Assembly: GCA_964628685.1 (NCBI GenBank) | Contig: CAZVNM010000006.1 | Span: 104,653 to 168,652 of the forward strand | DNA: 64,000 nucleotides | Direction: 5' to 3' | DNA from: CALMEC01 sp964628685 | GTDB taxonomy: Bacteria; Actinomycetota; Thermoleophilia; Miltoncostaeales; Miltoncostaeaceae | Shown here: positions 33,274 to 41,857 of the stretch, one piece after another | Position numbering within the stretch: position 1 is the stretch's first letter | Layout of the letters: each line of letters starts with the position of its first letter | The notes under the pieces: generated by a model | Told to the model about the DNA's origin: nothing | What the model saw: only the letters and a program-made list of their open reading frames with translations | Databases searched by the model: none | Position numbers and translations under genes: made by a program

Positions 33274-33674
33274 GCCAGCGACTCGACGATCCGGTCCTGG
33301 AGCGCCAGCATCTCCCCGTCGTCGGTCTCGTGGTCGTAGCCCACCAGGTGAAGGACGCCGTGCACCACCAGCGTGGTGAGCGGCTCGTCCGCCGCCGCGG
33401 GGCAGATGAGGATGTCGCCGAGCTCCGGGGGCGGGCCGTCGTCGTCCCAGCCGTCCAGCACGTCGGGGCCGTCGACCGGGAACGACAGCACGTCGGTCGG
33501 CTCGGGCTTTGCGCGGTGCTCGCCGTTGACGCGTGCCATGTGGTCCGGTTCGATCACCATGAGACCGAGCGTGGCGCGGGTGACGCCGAGCTCACCGCAC
33601 ACCGCGACCGCGGTCGTGGTGAGCAGGTCGAGGTCGACTCCGTCCACCTCGCAGGTGGCGGCGACCTCGATCAT
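33270..33674 (-). CDS. ybeY: Endoribonuclease YbeY
   Basis: The 134-residue metalloprotein has HRAKPEPTDVLSFPVDG, LGDILICPAAA and the zinc motif HGVLHLVGYDHETD. It takes part in 16S rRNA 3'-end maturation and ribosome quality control. It follows phoH and precedes dgk, both with ATGA overlaps, as in many Gram-positives. Confidence 0.94.
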   Translation of the reverse strand: MIEVAATCEVDGVDLDLLTTTAVAVCGELGVTRATLGLMVIEPDHMARVNGEHRAKPEPTDVLSFPVDGPDVLDGWDDDGPPPELGDILICPAAADEPLTTLVVHGVLHLVGYDHETDDGEMLALQDRIVESLA

Positions 33675-34615
33675 CGATCGTCTTCGTCTGCCACGCGATA
33701 GGCCTCGACGATCTCCTGCACCAGACGGTGGCGCACCACGTCGTCGCGGCCGAAGCGCACAAAGGCCACATCCTCCACCTCGTCGAGGATGCCCTGGATG
33801 TCGCGCAGCGCGGACGGGCGGTCGCGCGGCAGGTCGATCTGCGTGACATCGCCCGTCACCACCATCTTCGAGCGGTACCCCAGCCGCGTGAGGAACATCT
33901 TCATCTGCTCGGACGTGGTGTTCTGGGCCTCGTCCAGGATGATGAAGCTGTCGTTGAGCGTGCGGCCGCGCATGAACGCCAGAGGGGCGATCTCGATCTG
34001 TCCCCGCTCCAGGAAGGCCTGCACACGCTCGGCCTCCAGCATGTCGTAGAGCGCGTCGAACAGCGGGCGCAGGTACGGGTCGACCTTGGCGGCGATGTCA
34101 CCGGGCAGGAACCCCAGGCGCTCCCCCGCCTCCACCGCCGGCCGCGTGAGGATGATGCGCCCCACCTCCTTGCGGTTGAGGGCGGCGGCCGCCAGGGCGA
34201 CGGCCAGGTAGGTCTTGCCGGTCCCGGCCGGGCCGATGCCGAACGTGATGGTGTGATCGCGGATCGCGTCGACGTACGTCTTCTGCCCCGGCGTCTTGGG
34301 GGTGACCGCCAGATGACGGTGGCGGAGCACTACGTCACCCAGCATCCCGCCCAGGGGCGCCTCGCGGTCGACGGCGCTCGCCACCGCCTCGACCGTGCCG
34401 GGGCCGAGGGTCTGACCACCGCGCACCAGGTCGGCCAGCTCGCCGATGGCGGTGGCCGCGGCGGCGACGCGCCGGTCGTCCCCGATCAGGGTGAGGCGGT
34501 TGCCGCGCAGGCCGATGTCCATGCCCAGACGGTCCTCGAGGGACCGCAGGACGGCGTCATGGTTGCCGGCGAGCTCGACGGCGACGTCGTCGGAGAGTTC
34601 GATGGTCCGTTGCAT
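33671..34615 (-). CDS. phoH: PhoH-like ATPase
   Basis: The 314-residue protein has an N-terminal KH-like segment, then TPKTPGQKTYVDAI, Walker A GPAGTGKTYLAVA, ILTRPAVEAGERLGFLPGD, Walker B FIILDEAQNTTSEQMKMFLTR and TGDVTQIDLP. This is the PhoH/YbeZ type that partners YbeY in rRNA processing. ATG 34615 overlaps the HIT gene stop by one base, and its stop overlaps ybeY. Confidence 0.94.
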   Translation of the reverse strand: MQRTIELSDDVAVELAGNHDAVLRSLEDRLGMDIGLRGNRLTLIGDDRRVAAAATAIGELADLVRGGQTLGPGTVEAVASAVDREAPLGGMLGDVVLRHRHLAVTPKTPGQKTYVDAIRDHTITFGIGPAGTGKTYLAVALAAAALNRKEVGRIILTRPAVEAGERLGFLPGDIAAKVDPYLRPLFDALYDMLEAERVQAFLERGQIEIAPLAFMRGRTLNDSFIILDEAQNTTSEQMKMFLTRLGYRSKMVVTGDVTQIDLPRDRPSALRDIQGILDEVEDVAFVRFGRDDVVRHRLVQEIVEAYRVADEDDR

Positions 34616-34959
34616 CACATGGATTCTGACAAACCGGCACCGCCGAGCACGTGCCAGTGGAGGTGGAAGACGGCCTGGCGGGCGTCCGGCCCGTGGTTGG
34701 TGGTCACCCGGTACCCGGAGTCGTCCAGTCCGGCGTCGCTCGCCACGCGCGCGATGAACAGCGGCATCGCGGCGCGTTCCTCGGCGGTGAGGCCGGCGGA
34801 GTCGGCGATGCTCGACACGTGGCGTTCGGGCACCACCAGGATGTGCACCGGCGCCTTGGGCGCGATGTCGCGGAAGGCGAAGAACCCGTCGCCGCGCGCC
34901 ACCTCCTCGCACGGGAGCTCGCCCGCGATGATCCTGCAGAACAGGCAGTCGTCAGCCAA
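34615..34959 (-). CDS. HIT-family nucleotide-binding protein
   Basis: The 114-residue protein has CLFCRIIAGELP, HILVVPERHVSSIAD and the histidine triad FHLHWHVLGG. HIT proteins hydrolyse adenosine phosphoramidates and similar nucleotides. TTG 34959 is preceded by AGGAGG six bases upstream and gives the standard N-terminus. The gene sits between mtaB and phoH. Confidence 0.92.
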   Translation of the reverse strand: MADDCLFCRIIAGELPCEEVARGDGFFAFRDIAPKAPVHILVVPERHVSSIADSAGLTAEERAAMPLFIARVASDAGLDDSGYRVTTNHGPDARQAVFHLHWHVLGGAGLSESM

Positions 34960-35013
34960 CGGTGTCCTCCTGTCGGGGGGATGTCCCTGCGATGGTGCCC
35001 GACGCCGGACCGG

Positions 35014-36273
35014 TCATGCCGGATCAGCCGCCGCGCGGTCGAGCGGCTCGCCGCGCAGGTGCTCGCCGGCCATGCCGGCGACGCGCACCGGCACGAGGTC
35101 GCCCGGGCGCGCCGCGGTGTCGTCGACGACGAAGCGGCAGTAGTCCGAGCCGTACCCGGTGCGGGTGCCGTCCTCGAGGACCCGTTCGACGATGACCTCG
35201 TCCGCCGATCCCACGCGTCCATGGCGACGGGCGAACCCGAGGCGGTCGGAGAGGTCGCGCAGTTCCCGGCTGCGACGGTCCTTCTCCTGCGGGCTCACCG
35301 TGTCGCCAAGGTCCGCGGCGACGGTGCCCGGGCGCGGCGAGAACGGGAAGACGTGGACCTTGCCGAAGGCGAGTTCCTCGCAGCACGCGAGGGTGCGGTC
35401 GAACGCGTCGGCGTCCTCGGTCGGAAAGCCGATGATCGCGTCGGTGGTGACGTTGAGGTCCGGGAGGAGCTCGCGGGCCCATCCGACGGCGCGCACGTAC
35501 CCCGCGACGTCGTGGCTTCGGCCCATGGCGCGAAGGACGCCGTCGTCGGCGGACTGCAGCGGGATGTGCAGGTGACGGGCGACGGTCGGGGTCTCGGCCA
35601 TCGCCGCCGCCAGCCGCAGGGTCACGTCGCCCGGCTCGATGGACGAGATGCGCAGGCGCCGCAGGCCGGGCAGCGATCCGATGCGGCGCACCAGGTCGGG
35701 CAGATCCGCCCCGTCGTCCCCGCGCCACGTGCCGATGTTGATGCCGGTCAGGACAAGCTCGGGGTGCCCCTCCGCCAAGCGGCGCTCGGCGTCGCGCAGG
35801 ATCGCGGCGAGGGGACGGCTCTCGGCAGCACCGCGTGTGCGCGGGATGATGCAGAAGGTGCAGTGCTGGTCGCAGCCGTTCTGCACCTTGAGGAACGCGC
35901 GGGTGCGCTGTTCGGGGGGTGCGTCGTCCCGGCAGCCCGGGTCGGCGCCGCCGCCCAGGCGTTCGACGATCTCGAGCGCCGCACGGTCGGCCGAGCGGCC
36001 CACCACGGTCACCCCGTCGCCGAACTGACCGGCGTTGAGGTTGGCGGCGCAGCCGGTGACGAACGTGTGGTCGCCGATGCGCGCGGCACGGTTGACCTGC
36101 TGGCGGCTCTTGCGCTCGGCCTCGAGGGTGAGGGCGCAGGTGTTGACCACGTGCACCTGCGCGGTCTCGCGGGCGGTCTCGACGTGGCCGGCGTCGCGCA
36201 GGGCGTCGCGGATGAGCATGGCGTCGGCCTGGCTCACCTTGCAGCCGAGGAAGCGCACCGAGAAGGTGGCCAT
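35014..36273 (-). CDS. mtaB: tRNA t6A37 methylthiotransferase MtaB
   Basis: The 419-residue radical-SAM enzyme has the N-terminal cluster cysteines in FLGCKVSQAD, VVNTCALT and VTGCAAN, the SAM cluster motif VQNGCDQHCTFCIIPRTRG, and a C-terminal TRAM-like region after residue 350. MtaB makes ms2t6A at position 37 of tRNAs decoding ANN codons. The short VSQAD and missing UPF0004 differences from MiaB favour MtaB. It lies between rsmE and the HIT gene. Confidence 0.92.
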   Translation of the reverse strand: MATFSVRFLGCKVSQADAMLIRDALRDAGHVETARETAQVHVVNTCALTLEAERKSRQQVNRAARIGDHTFVTGCAANLNAGQFGDGVTVVGRSADRAALEIVERLGGGADPGCRDDAPPEQRTRAFLKVQNGCDQHCTFCIIPRTRGAAESRPLAAILRDAERRLAEGHPELVLTGINIGTWRGDDGADLPDLVRRIGSLPGLRRLRISSIEPGDVTLRLAAAMAETPTVARHLHIPLQSADDGVLRAMGRSHDVAGYVRAVGWARELLPDLNVTTDAIIGFPTEDADAFDRTLACCEELAFGKVHVFPFSPRPGTVAADLGDTVSPQEKDRRSRELRDLSDRLGFARRHGRVGSADEVIVERVLEDGTRTGYGSDYCRFVVDDTAARPGDLVPVRVAGMAGEHLRGEPLDRAAADPA

Positions 36274-36360
36274 CAGGTGCGTGTCCGGGGGTCGCTCACG
36301 GCCGAAACGGTAGCAACGTCACGGATGGCGTTTCGTCATCGTCCACCACGGACCGACGCA

Positions 36361-37125
36361 TCACCCGCCGGCCACATCGAGGTGTGACGACCCGTCCTCC
36401 GCCGCACCCAGTGCGCCCATGGCCGCCGCGGTGATCGCCACCGCCACGATGGCCGCCGTCTCGGTTCGGAGGATCGCGTCCCCCAGGCGCCCGAGGTGCG
36501 CGCCGGCCTCCACCGCCGCCGCGATCTCGGCGGTGCTGAACCCCGCCTCGCCACCCACCACCACCAGCGACTCGGGTGGTGCCGCATCGCGCACCGCGTC
36601 GGTCAGACCGACCTCCGCGCGGGGGTCGATCAGGAACGTGGGCCGGACGTCGGCCAGCACCTCGCGCAGCGACGCGACGCCGATCAGGATCGGCATCTGC
36701 GGATGTCCGGATTGGCGGGCGGCGGCCTCCCCCACCCGCCGCATCCGGTCCAGCCGCTTCGTGAACGCGGCGGGGTCCGGCACCCGGTCGGCGCGGTCGG
36801 AGGCGAAGAAGGTGATGTCGGGGACCCCCAGCTCGGTCGCCTTCTCGACCACCGTGTCGAGCCGTCCCCATTCGGCCAGCCCCACCGCGAGCGACACCGG
36901 CAGCCGCCGCGGAGCGGGTCGCGGCGCCGGCCCCACCCGCACCACCGCCGGTTCGACGCTCACCACGACCGCCGGCCAGAGCTCTCCCGCCGCGTCGATC
37001 AGCTCGACATCGTCACCCTCGCGGCGGCGGACCACCCGGGCCAGATGATGGGCGTCCTCGGGTGCGAGGGTCACCGTCGCGTCCGGGACACACGCGTCGA
37101 CGAGGTACCGGAAGGTGTGCTTCAC
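36361..37125 (-). CDS. rsmE: 16S rRNA (uracil1498-N3)-methyltransferase
   Basis: The 254-residue SPOUT methyltransferase has an N-terminal PUA-like part (HHLARVVRRREGDDVELID), the segment LAEWGRLDTVVEKATELGV, RMRRVGEAAARQSG and the knot VVVGGEAGFSTAEI...LGDAILRTETAAIVAV. It methylates U1498 of 16S rRNA. GTG 37125 overlaps the prmA stop as GTGA. Confidence 0.93.
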   Translation of the reverse strand: MKHTFRYLVDACVPDATVTLAPEDAHHLARVVRRREGDDVELIDAAGELWPAVVVSVEPAVVRVGPAPRPAPRRLPVSLAVGLAEWGRLDTVVEKATELGVPDITFFASDRADRVPDPAAFTKRLDRMRRVGEAAARQSGHPQMPILIGVASLREVLADVRPTFLIDPRAEVGLTDAVRDAAPPESLVVVGGEAGFSTAEIAAAVEAGAHLGRLGDAILRTETAAIVAVAITAAAMGALGAAEDGSSHLDVAGG

Positions 37126-37910
37126 GTCCGCTCCAGACGCACCGCCGCCCAGCCGTCCTCGTGGACCTCGCGTGCGACGCGCATCCCGAGCTCGCGCCAC
37201 GGCAGCGTGGCCGACGGGACGTCGTCGATGATGAACCCGGAGAGGACCGCGGTGCGCGGCGGCGTCGCGACCCGCGCGGCCAGCCGGATGACGTGCATGC
37301 GCGTGATGTTGGCGACGATGGTGTCGGCCTCGGGCAGGGTCGCGGTCGTGGCGTCGGCCAGGCGCGCGTCCACGGTGACGCCGTTGGCCGCGGCGTTTCG
37401 CAGGGTCGCCTCGACCGACAGGGGGTCGTGGTCGATGGCGATCACCGGATCGTGGCCCAGGCGGCGCGCCGCCACCGACAGCACCCCGGAGCCGCAGCCC
37501 ACGTCGACCAGACCGCCGGGCGTCACCGAGAGCAGACACGCCAGGCATCCCCGCGTGGTCGCGTGCTGTCCGGTGCCGAACGCCATGCCCGGGTCGATCA
37601 CCACGTCCATCCGTCCGTCCACCGGTTCGAGCCACGGCGGTCGCACCCGCAGGACGCCGCCGACCTCGATGGGCCGGTGGTGGCGCCGCAGACCGTCGCG
37701 CCACTCGTCGCCCTCCGGTGCGGCTCGGACGTGCGCTTCGACGCCGGCGGCCGCGAGCGCGGTGTGCACCGCCTCCGCCGCGGCGTCCGCGTCGCGGGCG
37801 GGCACCCACACGATCAGGTGGACGTGCTCGTCGTCGCGGGTCTCGCTCCACCCGTGCTCCAGCAGGTCGACGGCAACCGCCTGGGCCCGCTCGGCGTCGG
37901 CGGACGCCAC
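37122..37910 (-). CDS. prmA: Ribosomal protein L11 methyltransferase
   Basis: The SAM-dependent enzyme has DVVIDPGMAFGTGQHATTRGC, VDVGCGSGVLSVAARRLG, IAIDHDPLSVEATLRNA and VANITRMHVIRLA, the PrmA set. It trimethylates L11. GTG 37910 is the first usual start after the dnaJ stop, but the family's first strand (LVRLTISVA) begins a few codons earlier; CTG 37919 could be used. The open frame back to 38084 runs inside dnaJ and is not credible. The order dnaJ-prmA-rsmE is conserved in many Gram-positives. Confidence 0.9.
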   Translation of the reverse strand: MASADAERAQAVAVDLLEHGWSETRDDEHVHLIVWVPARDADAAAEAVHTALAAAGVEAHVRAAPEGDEWRDGLRRHHRPIEVGGVLRVRPPWLEPVDGRMDVVIDPGMAFGTGQHATTRGCLACLLSVTPGGLVDVGCGSGVLSVAARRLGHDPVIAIDHDPLSVEATLRNAAANGVTVDARLADATTATLPEADTIVANITRMHVIRLAARVATPPRTAVLSGFIIDDVPSATLPWRELGMRVAREVHEDGWAAVRLERT

Positions 37911-37932
37911 CGATATCGTCAGACGGACGAGA

Positions 37933-39045
37933 TCAGCGGAATCGGCTTCGGATGCGACCGAAAAGCCCGTCGCCGGACCCCTTCTTGGTGTCGATGTGCT
38001 CGGCAAGGCCGGCCAGGTACTCGCGCCCCTCGTCGCTGGTGACGGCGGGGACGTCCACGTGCACCACCACGCGCTGGTCGCCACGGCGACGTCCCCGGAT
38101 CTGGGGGAAGCCGCGGCCGCGGATGACGTGCTCGGCGAGCGGCTGCGTGCCGGCCGCCAGCGTGATCTCCTCGTCCCCGTCGACGGTCGGCACGGTGCGC
38201 GTGGTGCCGGTCATGGCGTCGGTGACGGGGATCTGCACGTGGTGGATGATGTCCAGCTCGTCGCGCTCGAAGCGTTCGTCGGCCTCGACGGCGATCTCGA
38301 TGTAGAGGTCACCGGCCGGCGCGCCCGCGTCGCCCACGTGGCCCTTGCCGGGCATGCGGATGCGCTGCCCGTCGGCGATGCCGCCGGGGATCTCCACCTC
38401 GATGCCGCGGTGTTCCATGCGCCGTCCGATGCCGTGACAGTCGTCGCAGGGCTTCTCGGGGTACCGCCCGGCGCCGTGGCATTTGGGGCATGCGGTCCGG
38501 CGCACCATCTGGCCCAGCGCGGTGCGCATGACCTGCTGGACCTGGCCGCGACCATCGCAGGTGTCGCAGGTCGTGACGCTGGTGCCGGGTGCCGCGCCGG
38601 TCGCCTCGCACGTGTCGCAGTGGACCACCAGGTTGGCCTCGACCTCGCGGGTGACGCCGTGGGCGGACTCGACGAAGCCGATGCTCACGCCGACCAGGTG
38701 GTCGTCGCCCGGCTGGCGGCTGGGACCGCCGCCGCCGAAGATGTCGGCGCCGAAGAGGCTCGAGAAGAGGTCCTGGAACGAGCCGAAGCCCTCCGCACCG
38801 CCGAAGGGTGAGCCGGAGAGCCCCTCCCTGCCGAATCGGTCGTAGCGCTCCCGTGACTCGGGGTTTGAGAGGACCTCGTACGCCTCGGCGACCTCCTTGA
38901 ACCGCGTCTCGGCGTCGGGATCACCCGGGTTGACGTCCGGATGGTTCTCGCGCGCGAGGCGGCGGAAGGCCTTCTTGATGGCGGCGGCGTCCGCATCGCG
39001 GGTGACGCCGAGGATGTCGTAATAATCGCGGCTGGCCGTGGACAC
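37933..39045 (-). CDS. dnaJ: Chaperone DnaJ
   Basis: The 370-residue protein has a J domain (DYYDILGVTRDADAAAIKKA, with HPD in ARENHPDVNPGD), a Gly/Phe linker, a zinc domain with four CxxCxGxG-like repeats (CDTCEATG, CDTCDGRG, CPKCHGAG, CDDCHGIG) and the C-terminal substrate-binding region. It stimulates DnaK. GTG 39045 or TTG 39051 starts it, and no ribosome-binding site is visible. The start overlaps the start of the divergent methyltransferase gene. No CIRCE element was found nearby although hrcA is close. Confidence 0.94.
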   Translation of the reverse strand: MSTASRDYYDILGVTRDADAAAIKKAFRRLARENHPDVNPGDPDAETRFKEVAEAYEVLSNPESRERYDRFGREGLSGSPFGGAEGFGSFQDLFSSLFGADIFGGGGPSRQPGDDHLVGVSIGFVESAHGVTREVEANLVVHCDTCEATGAAPGTSVTTCDTCDGRGQVQQVMRTALGQMVRRTACPKCHGAGRYPEKPCDDCHGIGRRMEHRGIEVEIPGGIADGQRIRMPGKGHVGDAGAPAGDLYIEIAVEADERFERDELDIIHHVQIPVTDAMTGTTRTVPTVDGDEEITLAAGTQPLAEHVIRGRGFPQIRGRRRGDQRVVVHVDVPAVTSDEGREYLAGLAEHIDTKKGSGDGLFGRIRSRFR

Positions 39046-39874
39046 GACCAACGAGGATAGCAACGGACCCGCCGGAGACGGCGACCGGGTCGTCGCGGCG
39101 CTGCGCGCGGTCGGGTGCGTGTTCGCCGAGGACGAGGCGCGGATCCTGCGCGAGCGGGCATCCGACGCCACCGGGCTGGCGCGGCTCGTGCGCCTGCGGG
39201 TGGACGGAATGCCGCTGGAGCACGTCGTGGGCTGGGCGGCGTTCTGCGGGCGGCGCATCCTGGTGGAGCCCGGCGTGTTCGTGCCGCGCCCGCGCAGTGA
39301 GCACCTGGTGCGCGCCGTTCTTGGACGGCACGCCGCCCGGCGTCCCCCGGTGACCGCACCCGTGGTCGTGGATCTCTGCTGCGGATCGGGTGCCATCGCC
39401 GCGGTGATCGCGGCCGAGATCCCCGCCGCCCGCGTGCATGTGACCGACATCGACCCGGTCGCGGTGCGGGTGGCCCGCCGCAACCTCCCTGCCGATGCAT
39501 GGGTGGGATGCGGCGACCTGTTCGATCCACTGCCCGACCATCTGGCCGGCCGGGTGGACATCCTCGTGGCGAACGTCCCCTACGTGCCGTCGGAGGAGCT
39601 CGCGACCCTCCCGCGCGACGCGCGCGAGGCCGAGCCGCGCGTGGCGTTCGACGGTGGCGACGACGGGCTGGACATCGCGCGGCGTGTGCTGAACGGGGCG
39701 GTCCGGTGGCTGCGTCCGGGCGGGTTGGCGGCGATGGAGGTGGCCGAGACGCAGGCGGAGGCGATGACGACGGCGATCGAACTGGCGGGTCTCGTCCCCG
39801 TCCTGGAGACGGACCGGGCGACCGGAACCGTGGCTGCATTCGGGCTCCGCGCAAGCTTGGTGCCTGGCACTTAG
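39038..39874 (+). CDS. PrmC-related putative protein-glutamine N5-methyltransferase
   Basis: The 278-residue protein has GMPLEHVVGWAAFCGRRILV, FVPRPRSEHLV, VVVDLCCGSGAIAAVIAA and NVPYVPSEELATLP. It belongs to the HemK/PrmC fold, but the hallmark NPPY is NVPY, as in a PrmC-related actinobacterial subgroup of unknown substrate. True PrmC methylates release factors and retains NPPY. GTG 39038 is the only start near the N-terminus; GTG near 39119 is an alternative. The first codons overlap the divergent dnaJ start, and the last codons lie inside a palindromic repeat. Confidence 0.8.
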   Translation: MDTTNEDSNGPAGDGDRVVAALRAVGCVFAEDEARILRERASDATGLARLVRLRVDGMPLEHVVGWAAFCGRRILVEPGVFVPRPRSEHLVRAVLGRHAARRPPVTAPVVVDLCCGSGAIAAVIAAEIPAARVHVTDIDPVAVRVARRNLPADAWVGCGDLFDPLPDHLAGRVDILVANVPYVPSEELATLPRDAREAEPRVAFDGGDDGLDIARRVLNGAVRWLRPGGLAAMEVAETQAEAMTTAIELAGLVPVLETDRATGTVAAFGLRASLVPGT

Positions 39875-39900
39875 TAAGTGTCAGGCACCAGGCTTGCGCG
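39848..39900. repeat. REP-like palindrome, copy A
   Basis: Two 26-nt arms (39848-39873, 39875-39900) pair with two mismatches around a single central base. The core is TGGTGCCTGRCAC. The methyltransferase gene's last codons and TAG stop lie in the left arm. The same core builds a second palindrome at 50301-50374. Such elements resemble REP/MITE-type repeats dispersed at gene ends. Confidence 0.8.
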
Positions 39901-39983
39901 CGTGCGATGCGGTCACGGGCGGTCTGCGCCGGTCGCCCCGCACCGCGGACGGATTCGATCGGCCACGTCCCGCATGCGCTCGC

Positions 39984-40652
39984 TCAGCGCTCGTCGTCCC
40001 GACCCTCGTCGTCGTCCAGGTCATCGTCGTCCACGTGCGTGGCCAGGTTGGTGCGCGCCGAGTCGATCAGCGTGTAGGCCTCGTCCATGGTCATCGATTC
40101 GAGCAGCAGCCGGCAGAGGCTTCGGGCGTCCCGCGCCGCCAGGTGGTCCACCGCCCCCTCCACGACCCAGAACGGCGCCGACTCCAGGTCCTGGCGCAGG
40201 AGCTCCACGGCCTGGTGGCCGCACTCGAGCGTGTAGGTGGCGATCGCATAGCGGCTGTTGGACGGCAGCCCGTCGGGCTCCCACGGGACCAGCGGACCGC
40301 TGCGAAGCCCCTCCGGCTCGATCACCTCGGCCGCCAGCTCGATGTCGCGCCACGTGAGGTCCACCGGCACGCGCAGGTCGAACAGGAGCTCCTCCGCCTC
40401 CAGCGGGTTGCCCGCAGCGCTTGCGAGCACCGCCGCCACCCAGTGGGCCTCGGCGAACGACAGGCCGGTGAAGAGCTTGGCCTCGTCGGCCTGCGGGTAG
40501 AGCTGCGACTCGGCCTTGCTGGTGATGCCGACCGCGTACTCCTCGGGACCGATGGCACCCGCCTCGGTCTTGGCGAGCACGCGCACGGCCGCGGGCGACC
40601 CGTCGCGAAGCGGGCGCCGCCAGACCTCCAGGACCTCGAACCGATCGTCTAT
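39984..40652 (-). CDS. Protein of unknown function translationally coupled to hrcA
   Basis: The frame runs back through sensible coding sequence (DDRFEVLEVWRRPLRDG) to ATA 40652. It overlaps the hrcA TAG stop as ATAG and has AGGAGG seven bases upstream inside hrcA. The first ordinary start, GTG 40586, would drop 22 residues. The 222-residue product is acidic and probably cytoplasmic, with TLECGHQAVELLRQDL, MTMDEAYTLIDSARTNL and a C-terminal DDDDLDDDEGRDDE tail. I do not recognise it. Its position between hrcA and dnaJ suggests a stress-linked role, which is inference. Confidence 0.65.
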   Translation of the reverse strand: MDDRFEVLEVWRRPLRDGSPAAVRVLAKTEAGAIGPEEYAVGITSKAESQLYPQADEAKLFTGLSFAEAHWVAAVLASAAGNPLEAEELLFDLRVPVDLTWRDIELAAEVIEPEGLRSGPLVPWEPDGLPSNSRYAIATYTLECGHQAVELLRQDLESAPFWVVEGAVDHLAARDARSLCRLLLESMTMDEAYTLIDSARTNLATHVDDDDLDDDEGRDDER

Positions 40653-41695
40653 TCGTAGACCTCCTCGACATGGGCCGACAGCGCGCGCGCCGCCTCCCGC
40701 ACCGTTGCGATCGCCAAACGGTAGTCCATCCGGGTCGGCCCGATCACCGAGACCGCCCCGAGGTGACGTCGCGCCGACCCGTAGCCGGCGGCCACGACCG
40801 ACACACCGCGCAGATCGGGCACCGCCACCTCCGAGCCGATGCGAAGGAGCACCTCCGGCCCGGAGAGCGTTCCGCGCAGAAGCTGCAGCAGCGCGTACCG
40901 CTCCTCGAGCGCGTGCATGATCGCCCCCATCTCCAGCACGTCCTGGGCACGGTGCAGCTGCACGAAGCGGGACTGCCCCCCGATGAAGATGACCGTGTCC
41001 TCGTCGCCGCCGAGCTCGGTGACCGCCGGTCCGATCGTCCGGATGAACGCCAGCTCGCGGGGCCCGAGCGACGGGTCGGCCAGCCGCGCGGCCATGCTGC
41101 GCGCGCCCGGGGACATTCCGCCGATCTGCTCGTTGAGGAAGTCGGACGCCCAGTCGGCCAGCATCGGATCGACCGGCGCGTCGAACGCGAACATGCGCTT
41201 GTCGACGTCCCCGGTCGAGGTGATGACCACGACCATGACCAGCTGCGGCTGAAGGAGGAGCACCTCGACGCGCCGGATGGTGGTCGACTCGGCCGGGGGA
41301 GCGCTCACGACCCCCAGCATGTCGGTGACCTGCGCGATCGCCTCGGCCGTGCTGCGCATGGCGAGGTCGAGCTCCCTGCGGATCTCCCAGACCTCGAGCG
41401 CCTGCTGGACGAGCTCGCGCGCCGCGGTGGACTCACCCCGCGGGACCAGGTGATCGACGTAGTAGCGGTACCCGGCGTCGGTGGGCACGCGCCCGGCCGA
41501 CGTGTGCGGCTGGTCGAGCAGGTCGAGCTGCTCCAGCCGCGCCAGCTCGGCCCGGACGGTGGACGCCCCGTACTCCATGCCGTCCCGGCGGGCCAGGTGC
41601 TTGCTGCCCACGGGGGTGTTGGAGGCCACGTACTCCTCCACGACCATCCGCAGGATCACCTTCTGGCGCGTCGTGAGGTCCCGGTCGTCCACCAC
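40649..41695 (-). CDS. hrcA: Heat-inducible transcription repressor HrcA
   Basis: The 348-residue protein has an N-terminal winged helix (LTTRQKVILRMVVEEYVASNTPVGS, YGASTVRAELARLEQLDLL, HTSAGRVPTDAGYRYYVDHLV) and a GAF-like core with VIFIGGQSRF and the C-terminal VSVIGPTRMDYRLAIATV, all HrcA hallmarks. It represses chaperone genes through CIRCE elements. I see no CIRCE in the window. Start is GTG 41695. It heads a unit leading to the unknown gene and lies near dnaJ. Confidence 0.94.
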   Translation of the reverse strand: MVDDRDLTTRQKVILRMVVEEYVASNTPVGSKHLARRDGMEYGASTVRAELARLEQLDLLDQPHTSAGRVPTDAGYRYYVDHLVPRGESTAARELVQQALEVWEIRRELDLAMRSTAEAIAQVTDMLGVVSAPPAESTTIRRVEVLLLQPQLVMVVVITSTGDVDKRMFAFDAPVDPMLADWASDFLNEQIGGMSPGARSMAARLADPSLGPRELAFIRTIGPAVTELGGDEDTVIFIGGQSRFVQLHRAQDVLEMGAIMHALEERYALLQLLRGTLSGPEVLLRIGSEVAVPDLRGVSVVAAGYGSARRHLGAVSVIGPTRMDYRLAIATVREAARALSAHVEEVYE

Positions 41696-41807
41696 CCCAT
41701 TCCATCAGACCCACCGGCGAAGGGCCACGCGACGGTGGCCGAACGGGCCACCGATGAATATCGGCCGCAACGACCGTCTTCCTCCCAGACCCACCGCGCA
41801 CACCGAA

Positions 41808-41826
41808 GAACACGTGTTCCTATGAT
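41808..41826 (+). promoter_or_regulatory. Promoter -10 with palindromic operator for the exporter operon
   Basis: TATGAT at 41821-41826 is a good -10. Directly before it lies the perfect 12-bp palindrome GAACACGTGTTC (41808-41819), filling the promoter spacer. A repressor bound there would block transcription. The half-sites resemble a LexA box but the outer bases (A and C) deviate. The site is followed by a ribosome-binding site and leader ORF. Confidence 0.6.
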
Positions 41827-41857
41827 GCGCGCGACCGCACGACGAGAGGAGAGGCCG

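Noticed and set aside
41808..41819. LexA box for the exporter operon
   Set aside because: The core GAACACGTGTTC is compatible, but both outer positions deviate from CGAAC...GTTCG, so it was reported only as an unassigned operator.
41696..41857. CIRCE element ahead of hrcA
   Set aside because: No TTAGCACTC-N9-GAGTGCTAA-like sequence is present here or ahead of dnaJ. The palindrome GAACACGTGTTC is different.
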